Of a stretch of 64,000 nucleotides of DNA, positions 57,538 to 64,000 are shown in pieces. The notes under the pieces are model-generated. The model was given only the letters and a program-made list of their open reading frames with translations. It was not told where the DNA came from and ran no database searches. This DNA comes from Bacillota bacterium (GTDB taxonomy: Bacteria; Bacillota_I; Bacilli_A; Izemoplasmatales; Hujiaoplasmataceae), in contig JAHIVB010000008.1 of assembly GCA_018816905.1 (NCBI GenBank), positions 124,001 through 188,000 on the forward strand, in the 5' to 3' direction. The first letter of the stretch is position 1. Each line of letters starts with the position of its first letter. The position numbers and the translations under genes are program-made.

Positions 57538-59391
57538 ATGGACAACACAAAAACACTATCGACAGATCCGAAGAAAAGCGTTGGCAGAAGCCTCCTATTA
57601 ATGTTTAGGTGGATGGGAAAATACTGGCCCCTGCTGATGATTGCCTTCGTGATGCTGTTTTTTATATCTTATATTCGAACGATTACTCCTTTATTTGGAC
57701 AGCACATTATTGACGTAATACTCAAGTTCAGTGATGAAGGATCAAAATTACCCCCCTTCTTCCAACAATTCATTGGCGCAGATACTGTCGCCAAGCAACT
57801 CTTGCTCGCAGGATTGCTGATTGTTTCACTTGAACTATTTCGTGCAATCTCGATTTTCGTCAGAAGATCAATTACCGCAGTGTTTTCAGAAAGGGTCGGA
57901 TATAATTTACGAAACAACCTATACAGACAACTTCAAAATTTGGGATATCATTTTCATTCCCATACCGAAACTGGTGATATGATCCAACGTTGCACAAGCG
58001 ACGTCGAAAGTTATAAAAGGTTCATCAGCGATCAAATCATCGAAGTGATGAGACTCGTGATGCTCGTCGGTCTTTCCATCTATCAAATGGCTAGACTGGA
58101 TGTCAAGCTAATGGCAATCTCATTAATCATTACACCGATTATTTTGACCATTGCGATATTCTATTTTCGCAAAGTCGAGAAAATGTTTCAAACAATTGAA
58201 CAAAACGAGTCGAAGATGACTACCCACGTTCAAGAAAACGTCAGTGGTGCGAGAGTTGTAAAAGCTTTCGCGAATGAAAAGTTTGAAGTGAATAAATTCA
58301 AAGATTTGAATCGTCAGTTCACGGACTCAGACTTCAAGTTGGTTAAAAAAATGGCCTTTTTCTGGAGCGGAACCGATTTAATTTGTTTTGCTCAGTTCTT
58401 CTTGATTGCGATAGCTGGAATCATATTCACAGTCAATGGAGAAATCACCCTTGGTGTATATCTTGCGTTTTTAGCTTATGCAGGAAACATCATATGGCCA
58501 ATGCGTCAACTAGGTCGCCTCGTCGGAGACTTTTCAAAAGCAACCGTTGCTGTATCTCGTTTGGACAAAATTATTTCAACGAAGAACGAATATGCAGATT
58601 TAATCGATCAAACGAAACCCGAGATCCAAGGGAATGTGGAATTTGATCATGTAAGTTTTAAATTTGAAGATTCTACCTATCATCAACTTGACGATATTTC
58701 ATTTACCGTCAAAAAAGGCGAAACCGTTGCGATTATAGGAAAGACAGGTTCAGGAAAAACGACACTCATGAATTTAATGGTTCGATTACTTGATTACGAT
58801 AGTGGTTCTATTAGTATCGATGGAACTGAAATCAAAAACATCGAGAAACACTACTTGCGTGAAAATGTTGGAATTATCCTCCAAGAACCATTCTTGTTCT
58901 CAAAAACGGTCGAAGAAAACATCAAGATATCTAATCGAAACAGTGATGAAAACAGAATGAAAGAAGTAGCTAAAATCGCGAGTGTACACGATGACATCGT
59001 GCACTTCGAACAAGGGTACCAAACCTTGGTTGGAGAACGTGGAGTCACTTTGTCCGGTGGACAAAAACAACGTGTTGCAATTGCGAGAATGTTATTAAAA
59101 CCAAAGCCGATTTTGATATTCGACGATTCCTTAAGTGCGGTCGATACGGAAACAGATAAACAAATCCGTTCGAGACTGAAGAAGGAGTGGAAAGACTCGA
59201 CAGTCTTTATCATTACCCATCGAATTACAACGGCAAAAGAAGCAGACAGAATCATCGTGATTGACAAAGGGAAAATCAGCGAAAGTGGTACCCATAACGA
59301 ATTGATTCTGCAAAGCGGATTATACAAACACATATGGGAAATTCAATCCAAGATTGATTTCCAAGTAGAGGACGGTGAGGTTCATGGATGA
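57538..59391 (+). CDS. ABC exporter half-transporter, degenerate NBD subunit
   Basis: Type I exporter of 617 residues: six membrane helices in the first 320 residues and an NBD. Walker A is GKTGSGKTT, signature LSGGQKQRVAIARM, but Walker B reads ILIFDDSLSAVD with Asp in place of the catalytic Glu, as in the BmrC-type subunit of heterodimeric multidrug exporters. Together with the next gene it should form one transporter with a single fully active site. GAGGTGA precedes ATG 57538. Substrate is unknown; drugs or lipids are typical. Confidence 0.9.
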   Translation: MDNTKTLSTDPKKSVGRSLLLMFRWMGKYWPLLMIAFVMLFFISYIRTITPLFGQHIIDVILKFSDEGSKLPPFFQQFIGADTVAKQLLLAGLLIVSLELFRAISIFVRRSITAVFSERVGYNLRNNLYRQLQNLGYHFHSHTETGDMIQRCTSDVESYKRFISDQIIEVMRLVMLVGLSIYQMARLDVKLMAISLIITPIILTIAIFYFRKVEKMFQTIEQNESKMTTHVQENVSGARVVKAFANEKFEVNKFKDLNRQFTDSDFKLVKKMAFFWSGTDLICFAQFFLIAIAGIIFTVNGEITLGVYLAFLAYAGNIIWPMRQLGRLVGDFSKATVAVSRLDKIISTKNEYADLIDQTKPEIQGNVEFDHVSFKFEDSTYHQLDDISFTVKKGETVAIIGKTGSGKTTLMNLMVRLLDYDSGSISIDGTEIKNIEKHYLRENVGIILQEPFLFSKTVEENIKISNRNSDENRMKEVAKIASVHDDIVHFEQGYQTLVGERGVTLSGGQKQRVAIARMLLKPKPILIFDDSLSAVDTETDKQIRSRLKKEWKDSTVFIITHRITTAKEADRIIVIDKGKISESGTHNELILQSGLYKHIWEIQSKIDFQVEDGEVHG

Positions 59392-61234
59392 TCATCTTTA
59401 TGATGAGGAGAATTTCACGTCGAATAAGATAGATTGGAATGTATGGAAAAAGATCTTTAGTTTTATGAAACCGTTGAAAAAGCAAGTACTATTAAGTATT
59501 TTTTGCATGATTGTACTTGCGTCAACGGATGTTATTTACCCTTATATTTCCAAGTTTGCGATTGATGGAATCATCAATCCCAATCTTGAGGCAGGGACAA
59601 GAGATTTATCACAACTAGGTTATTTCATCATCCTTTATGTCATCTTTATGGTGATTCAGGCTACGATGGTATACTTATTCATTATCTTTGCCGGAAAAGT
59701 ACAAACGGAGCTTGCTTTCAACATTCGGCAAAAGGCATTTACGCATCTGCAAGAACTTCCGTTTTCCTATTATGACCGAACAAGAGTCGGTTGGATTATG
59801 GCGAGAATGACGAGCGATTCCAGAAACCTTTCCGAGATTCTGTCTTGGGGAGTCATTGATTTTACATGGGGTCTGTTTTTAATGGTCATCTTAATTATCG
59901 TGATGCTAATCATTAATTTGAAACTAGCTCTGATTACAATCGCTATCGTTCCTATTTTGATGCTCGTGTCGACCTACTTCAGAAAATTCATTTTGAAGGC
60001 GTATCGTTCGATTCGAAAAGTCAATTCCAAGATTACCGGAGCCTATAATGAAGGGATCACCGGTGCAATCACTACGAAAACACTGGTATTGGAAAACTCA
60101 AATTATGACGACTTCAATCTGTTAACCACGGATATCAGAAAACAAAGTATTCGTGCAGCGATGATTCAAGGACTCTATTTTCCTTCTGTCATCTTTCTAA
60201 TCTCGATTGCGACGGCTTTAATTTATTATAACGGCGGAAACATGGTATTCAATCTGTCCATCAGTGTGGGTACTTTGTATTTGTTTACGAATTACGTCTG
60301 GCAATTCTTTGACCCTGTCAACAACATCGCATCGATTTTCGCTCAATTCCAACAGGCACAAGCTTCTGCAGAGCGAATCGTATCATTGATCGAGTCGGAA
60401 CCGGACATAACGGATTCAGAAGAAGTCACCGAGAAATATGGGTCACTATTCGATTACAAACTTGAAAACTTCGAGCCACTCAAAGGAGATGTAGAGTTTA
60501 AAAACGTCACATTTAAGTATCATGTTGGTGAAAAAGTGTTGGACAACTTCAATCTTTCGGTGAAACAAGGTGAATCGATTGCGCTTGTAGGACATACCGG
60601 AGCGGGAAAATCGACGATTGTCAACTTGATTTGCAGATTTTACGAGCCGACAACCGGAGTGATTACTATCGATGGTGTCGACTACAAAAACAGAAGCATG
60701 TCCTGGCTTCATTCGAATTTAGGCTATGTTCTACAAAGTCCGCATCTATTCAGTGGTTCGGTCATGGAAAACATAAGATATGGTAAACTAACTGCAACCG
60801 ATGAGGAAGTCATCGAAGCAGCGAAACAAGTAGAAGCCCATGATTTTATCATTCAATTCGAAAAGGGATATGAGACAGAGTGCGGAGAAGGCGGATCAAG
60901 ACTCTCCGTTGGACAGAAGCAGTTGATTTCATTTGCACGAGCAATCTTAGCCAATCCAAGAATTTTGATTTTGGATGAAGCTACCTCTTCAGTTGACACA
61001 GAAACGGAACAATTGATTCAAAACGCGATTAACAAATTATTAAAAGGCAGAACAAGTTTCATCGTTGCCCACAGACTATCGACCATCGTCCATAGTGACA
61101 GAATATTGGTTCTTGAAGATGGAAAAGTGATAGAAGAGGGCTCGCACAGAGACTTGATTGCTAAAAAAGGACAATACTACGATCTTTATACAAACCAATA
61201 TTCTGAAGAGATGTTGGAACTATCCATTCAATAA
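59384..61234 (+). CDS. ABC exporter half-transporter, canonical Walker B subunit
   Basis: Second half-transporter of 616 residues, overlapping the first by eight bases. It has six membrane helices, Walker A GHTGAGKST and a canonical Walker B ILILDEATSSVDTETE, but an altered signature LSVGQKQLISFARA (Val for the usual Gly). This complements the partner, whose signature is normal and Walker B altered, the expected arrangement in BmrCD/LmrCD-type heterodimers. ATG 59384 follows GGTGAGG. A terminator ends the unit. Confidence 0.9.
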   Translation: MDDHLYDEENFTSNKIDWNVWKKIFSFMKPLKKQVLLSIFCMIVLASTDVIYPYISKFAIDGIINPNLEAGTRDLSQLGYFIILYVIFMVIQATMVYLFIIFAGKVQTELAFNIRQKAFTHLQELPFSYYDRTRVGWIMARMTSDSRNLSEILSWGVIDFTWGLFLMVILIIVMLIINLKLALITIAIVPILMLVSTYFRKFILKAYRSIRKVNSKITGAYNEGITGAITTKTLVLENSNYDDFNLLTTDIRKQSIRAAMIQGLYFPSVIFLISIATALIYYNGGNMVFNLSISVGTLYLFTNYVWQFFDPVNNIASIFAQFQQAQASAERIVSLIESEPDITDSEEVTEKYGSLFDYKLENFEPLKGDVEFKNVTFKYHVGEKVLDNFNLSVKQGESIALVGHTGAGKSTIVNLICRFYEPTTGVITIDGVDYKNRSMSWLHSNLGYVLQSPHLFSGSVMENIRYGKLTATDEEVIEAAKQVEAHDFIIQFEKGYETECGEGGSRLSVGQKQLISFARAILANPRILILDEATSSVDTETEQLIQNAINKLLKGRTSFIVAHRLSTIVHSDRILVLEDGKVIEEGSHRDLIAKKGQYYDLYTNQYSEEMLELSIQ

Positions 61235-61236
61235 CA

Positions 61237-61268
61237 AAAGCGGCCGCATTCATTTGCGACCGCTTTAA
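61237..61268. terminator. Bidirectional terminator after the ABC exporter
   Basis: AAAGCGG-C-CGC / GCG-A-CCGCTTT with one mismatch, between convergent genes. It contains the GC-rich octamer GCGGCCGC. Confidence 0.8.
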
Positions 61269-62117
61269 TTATTTGTGATAGACGAGCTTTTCTGATAAAC
61301 TCCATAATCTGGGAGCGTGTTTTGGGTTCCTTGAATAATGTGATGATTTTTTAAGTTTTCCGTGTTTGTAGTAAAGCCCTGTTTGTGTATCATAGATTGG
61401 ATTCGTCATTATTTCAACCATTTCAGATGCAGGCTTTTTTGGATGAGCTCCTTTTAAGGCACGGTGTCTCCATATGAAAGATTCGATTCCCTTTGTATTT
61501 TTGAATCCGATGTTGGTATTGACCAAACCGGGATCAATGGCGAATATTGGAGTATCCGGATAACGAACAGCGAACTCTCTGACAAATAGAACATTTGCAA
61601 GCTTTGACTGTTTGTATGCCGTGAGAGATAAATAATGCTTTTTCAGCATGACATCTTTCCAGTGAATTCTCGTTCTGTAATGAGAAGAAGAAGATGTGAC
61701 CAAAATTCGGTCACTTTTTTCATGTCTCATCAAAGGCAACAATTCGATTGTAAGATGAAAGACCGCCAGATGATTGACCGCAAACGTTTGTTCATACGCT
61801 TCTGGAGTATTGATGTAATAACTGGAGATTCCTCCAGCCACATGGACAAGATAGTCAATCTTCGCATTTTCTTTATTTGAAAGTGCTTTTTTGATTTCTT
61901 TTATGATATGATCCCGAGACTTAGTAGAATCGAGATTTCCAAAGACAAACTCGATTTTGTCCGTTGAACTCTGGGTCATCATTTCTTTCTTTTTTATTTC
62001 TGCTTTTTCTTTATTTCTAGCTACAGCGATGATATAGACATCTTTTTTCATCAGTTCAATACAAGTTTCAAGTCCGATTCCATCTGTCGAACCGGTAACG
62101 ACTGCGTATTTCTGCAT
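61269..62117 (-). CDS. Short-chain dehydrogenase/reductase
   Basis: NAD(P)-dependent oxidoreductase of 282 residues. The cofactor site is VVTGSTDGIGLE, then VHVAGG as the NAG-like motif, the catalytic Ser in TSSSSHY, and Y-x3-K in AYKQSKLANV. The arrangement resembles retinol dehydrogenase-like SDRs. The substrate is unknown. AAAGGAGAT precedes the start. It is the second gene of an SDR pair, 10 bases after the other, divergent from a TetR gene. Confidence 0.88.
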   Translation of the reverse strand: MQKYAVVTGSTDGIGLETCIELMKKDVYIIAVARNKEKAEIKKKEMMTQSSTDKIEFVFGNLDSTKSRDHIIKEIKKALSNKENAKIDYLVHVAGGISSYYINTPEAYEQTFAVNHLAVFHLTIELLPLMRHEKSDRILVTSSSSHYRTRIHWKDVMLKKHYLSLTAYKQSKLANVLFVREFAVRYPDTPIFAIDPGLVNTNIGFKNTKGIESFIWRHRALKGAHPKKPASEMVEIMTNPIYDTQTGLYYKHGKLKKSSHYSRNPKHAPRLWSLSEKLVYHK

Positions 62118-62127
62118 TTAATCTCCT

Positions 62128-62943
62128 TTAGTCTTTCGGTGAAAGACTTCCACATCTCATATATAATACCTTTGACCATTTTTTTTGAAGCATTCTGGCA
62201 ATGACGGTTTCCGGTATCAGTTTTGTCAAAAAGAAAAGTAATTTGTTAAAGAATCCAGGAATGATGATTGCTTTTCCTGACATCGCTTTTTTATATGTAA
62301 TCGTGACTACTTTGGTAGTATCAAGGGTTGTTATTTTACCAAAGAAACCTTGTTTTTCAATTCTTTGAATCGTTAAAGGATTGGTCGGCATGCCTCCGGG
62401 GCATAATACGCTCATCAATACACCTTCGCGTTTCAGTTCTTCACGTATTCCAAGCGTTAATTGAACGATAAAGCGTTTTGAAGCAGAATACATCGCTTTG
62501 TAAGGCATCGGTTGAAACGCAGCCAAACTGGAAACATTGATGATTAGAAAAGGAGTATCGGGGTCTCGATATGGAAGAATTTTATGAATATTTTCGGTTG
62601 TGGAAATCATGTTCAGTTGCATGATCATGTTTATCTTTTCGTAATCTTTGGTTGAAAACTGACCTTCGGAATCGATTCCTGCGACATTGATTAACCCATG
62701 GTAGTGCCTGTCGGTGTTTTTAATGTATTGATAGAAATCATTTCGAACGGTTTCGTTGGTCATATCACAAACAAAAGTCTCAACGGACTTGTCATATTGC
62801 TTTTCAATCCCTGATGCCAGCTCGGATATGGATGATATCTCACGATCTGTAATCAATAAATTGAATCCCTTATCTGCCAAGAGAGAACAAAAAGCTTTTC
62901 CGACCCCGCCGGTCGCACCCGTCACAATCATCCATCGTTCCAC
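62128..62943 (-). CDS. Short-chain dehydrogenase/reductase
   Basis: SDR of about 271 residues. TGATGGVGKAF is the cofactor motif, NVAGID the NAG-like motif, NVSSLAAFQ holds the catalytic Ser and YSASKRF the Tyr and Lys; SVLCPGGMPTNP follows. It resembles DltE or 17-beta-hydroxysteroid dehydrogenase-like SDRs. A GTG at 62941-62943 is taken as the start because GAGGTGA precedes it at good spacing; a GTG three codons upstream overlaps that site. It is the first gene of the SDR pair, transcribed from the shared regulatory region. Confidence 0.86.
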   Translation of the reverse strand: MERWMIVTGATGGVGKAFCSLLADKGFNLLITDREISSISELASGIEKQYDKSVETFVCDMTNETVRNDFYQYIKNTDRHYHGLINVAGIDSEGQFSTKDYEKINMIMQLNMISTTENIHKILPYRDPDTPFLIINVSSLAAFQPMPYKAMYSASKRFIVQLTLGIREELKREGVLMSVLCPGGMPTNPLTIQRIEKQGFFGKITTLDTTKVVTITYKKAMSGKAIIIPGFFNKLLFFLTKLIPETVIARMLQKKWSKVLYMRCGSLSPKD

Positions 62944-62973
62944 ACTATTCACCTCATAACTATATCTGTTTTC

Positions 62974-63002
62974 AATATATCACAGGAAAAACAGATTGTC
63001 AA
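62974..63002 (-). promoter_or_regulatory. Promoter of the SDR pair
   Basis: Minus-strand -35 TTGACA (complement of 62997-63002) and -10 TATATT (complement of 62974-62979), 17 bases apart. Confidence 0.75.
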
Positions 63003-63054
63003 TCAATTAATTAAATCAAATGATTAAATCTTTTGTTTGAATAAGATTGACAAT
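62995..63054. promoter_or_regulatory. Operator-like repeats between the SDR genes and the TetR gene
   Basis: ATTGTCAAT (62995-63003) and ATTGACAAT (63046-63054) are exact reverse complements lying over the two divergent -35 elements. Between them TTAAATCA-AA-TGATTAAA (63011-63028) is an imperfect palindrome, a likely TetR-type operator. Because -35 boxes themselves are TTGACA, part of the symmetry is expected. Confidence 0.5.
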
Positions 63055-63075
63055 TTCATTTTGCAAATGTATAAT
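63047..63075 (+). promoter_or_regulatory. Promoter of the TetR gene
   Basis: Consensus -35 TTGACA (63047-63052), 17 bases, -10 TATAAT (63070-63075). Confidence 0.85.
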
Positions 63076-63095
63076 GAATGCATGAGGTGATTCAC

Positions 63096-63695
63096 TTGAC
63101 TGAAGCAGAAGAAAAGATTATCAACGCAACGGTAGAATGTATTGAAAAATATGGAATGAGTAATACAACGATTCGTAAAATTGGTGAAATCGCAGGGATG
63201 AATAGCGCTTCAATCAATTATTACTTTAGATCGAAAGAAGCTTTAATGGAAAAAGTTCTTTCAATCACGTTGTCAAATGCTTTTCGTTGGGAAGATTTTG
63301 CCTATACTGAATCGATGACCTTTGAGGAACAACTGGCTGAAGTTTTCATCTTCTTGGTTAACGGAGCATTGAAATATCCTAAGATAACCCAGGCTCATTT
63401 TTATGAGATGATTCAAAACAATGATTTTGATATTCCAGCTAGAGACAGTTTGAATACTTTTCTAGAAAAATTAATCCAAGAAGGTTTCCGCAGGCACCCC
63501 TTGGTTCATCCTCAAAAGCTTCGAATTGCGGTCATGGGAATCAACACTGCAACAATGATGTATTTTGCCTATTTTAGCCGTTTGATGGATCTTGTTTCTC
63601 CCTTTGATTTATCTATAGAAATAGAACGTAATAAATATATCAAATCCATCATTCATACCTTTTTGAAAGAACTGTCCATTGTCGATAGGACGTAG
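63096..63695 (+). CDS. TetR-family transcriptional regulator
   Basis: Repressor of about 199 residues. The N-terminal helix-turn-helix is EKIINATVECIEKYGMSNTT with IRKIGEIAGMNSASINYYF and RSKEALMEKVL following; the C-terminal ligand domain has no recognisable signature. The start is TTG 63096, because GAGGTGATT at 63084-63092 precedes it; the in-frame ATG 63078 lies only three bases after the -10 and probably before the transcript start. It is divergent from two SDR genes, its most likely targets together with itself. Confidence 0.88.
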   Translation: MTEAEEKIINATVECIEKYGMSNTTIRKIGEIAGMNSASINYYFRSKEALMEKVLSITLSNAFRWEDFAYTESMTFEEQLAEVFIFLVNGALKYPKITQAHFYEMIQNNDFDIPARDSLNTFLEKLIQEGFRRHPLVHPQKLRIAVMGINTATMMYFAYFSRLMDLVSPFDLSIEIERNKYIKSIIHTFLKELSIVDRT

Positions 63696-63761
63696 AGAAA
63701 CCTGTTTAAAAAAAACAAAGTAAATTCATAAAAAAAACTTTTCTTTTTCATCAAAACTGTG

Positions 63762-63767
63762 TATAAT
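63762..63767 (+). promoter_or_regulatory. -10 element of the tRNA-Leu gene
   Basis: TATAAT 12 bases before the mature tRNA 5' end; the -35 is weak. Confidence 0.5.
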
Positions 63768-63779
63768 AATGAGTGCTAT

Positions 63780-63866
63780 GCCAGTGTGGTGAAATTGGTA
63801 GACACGATGGACTCAAAATCCATTGCCCTTAAAAGCGTGCCGGTTCGAGTCCGGCCACTGGTACCA
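63780..63866 (+). tRNA. tRNA-Leu (anticodon CAA)
   Basis: A class II tRNA of 87 bases including an encoded CCA end. The acceptor stem pairs GCCAGTG with CACTGGT; the D-arm has GGTGAAATTGGTAGACAC; the anticodon loop is CTCAAAA with CAA at 63814-63816, reading UUG; a long variable arm (TGCCCTTAAAAGCGTG) and GGTTCGAGTCC T-arm follow. Confidence 0.97.
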
Positions 63867-63875
63867 TGACATTTT

Positions 63876-63905
63876 AAAAGTTGACGAAATCGTCAACTTT
63901 TTTTG
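63876..63905 (+). terminator. Terminator of tRNA-Leu
   Basis: AAAAGTTGACG - AAAT - CGTCAACTTTTTTT. Beyond it, to the window end, nothing further is seen. Confidence 0.9.
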
Positions 63906-64000
63906 TACTGTTTTTTTTGAAACAGACATTATTAGTAAGCTTGATATATGTAGAATGTAACACAACCCACAGTTCTATAACCATACCAATCCAGACTTGT

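Noticed and set aside
58851-59333. Open frame of 160 codons opposite the first ABC exporter gene
   Set aside because: Antisense shadow of a well-supported NBD with no start signal and no recognisable protein motif.
1-64000. Mobile elements, prophage, CRISPR array, rRNA genes or alternative UGA-Trp code
   Set aside because: No transposase, integrase, direct-repeat array or rRNA was seen; TGA ends many genes at conserved C-termini and Trp is encoded by TGG, so the standard code applies.

Overview
The window is a gene-dense chromosomal segment of a low-GC Gram-positive (Firmicutes or Mollicutes-related) bacterium. Intergenic gaps are short and promoters are sigma-A-like, often with extended -10 elements. 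Shine-Dalgarno sites are strong, TGA is used as a stop, and two T-box leaders are present. Several gene orders match Bacillus: recD2-alaS-ruvX-yrzB-trmR-trhP1-trhP2-udk-greA-mtnN and yqeG-yqeH-yqeK-rsfS-yqeM-comEA-comEC-holA-rpsT. The content suggests a relative of the free-living Mollicutes (Acholeplasma or Izemoplasma type) or a reduced Firmicute. That placement is inference, because no 16S gene or cell-wall gene cluster lies here.

Layout. 1-5 kb: 3' part of rimO, a DUF368 (PopT-type) membrane protein, a spore-photolyase-like radical SAM protein, an M20 amidohydrolase and an imidazolonepropionase-like amidohydrolase. 5-10 kb: inorganic pyrophosphatase, a membrane-anchored EIIB-like protein lacking the active-site cysteine next to HPr, trpS behind a Trp T-box, pepF and spx. 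10-17 kb: gap, a VTT-domain protein, a padR-DUF1700-DUF4097 operon, an M24 aminopeptidase and recD2. 17-28.7 kb: an Ala T-box and alaS, then the RuvX, tRNA wobble-uridine modification (TrmR, TrhP1, TrhP2), udk, greA and mtnN block, a YgjP-like metalloprotease, a YgiQ radical SAM protein and an acyl-ACP thioesterase. 28.7-36.5 kb: the yqe and late competence block. 36.7-43.5 kb: a 1369-residue cytosolic GGDEF-EAL protein and a GH65 phosphorylase, separated by the only gene-free stretch over 300 bp. 43.5-52.7 kb: a LiaF-like membrane protein, an RluD-like pseudouridine synthase, typA, pyk, ydeI-like, PAP2, an unusual stand-alone E2-like acyltransferase and a two-component system. 52.7-61.2 kb: a candidate small RNA or attenuator, a small membrane protein, an ABC-F protein, NUDIX, argS and a heterodimeric ABC exporter. 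61.2-64 kb: two SDR genes divergent from a TetR regulator, and tRNA-Leu(CAA).

Themes. Translation and its quality control dominate (trpS, alaS, argS, rimO, yqeH, rsfS, rluD-like, typA, ABC-F, rpsT and the tRNA modification genes). HPr with His15 and Ser46, gap and pyk point to PTS-linked glycolysis. DUF368, VTT and PAP2 proteins suggest lipid-carrier handling.

The points most worth a second look are the small transcription unit at about 52.76-52.87 kb, which can encode a 19-residue peptide with an Arg-Leu-Arg motif inside a strong terminator hairpin; the Cys-to-Glu EIIB-like protein beside HPr; ComEA with three SLBB domains; and the E2-like protein whose catalytic His position is Glu. No insertion sequence, prophage, CRISPR array or rRNA gene was seen.
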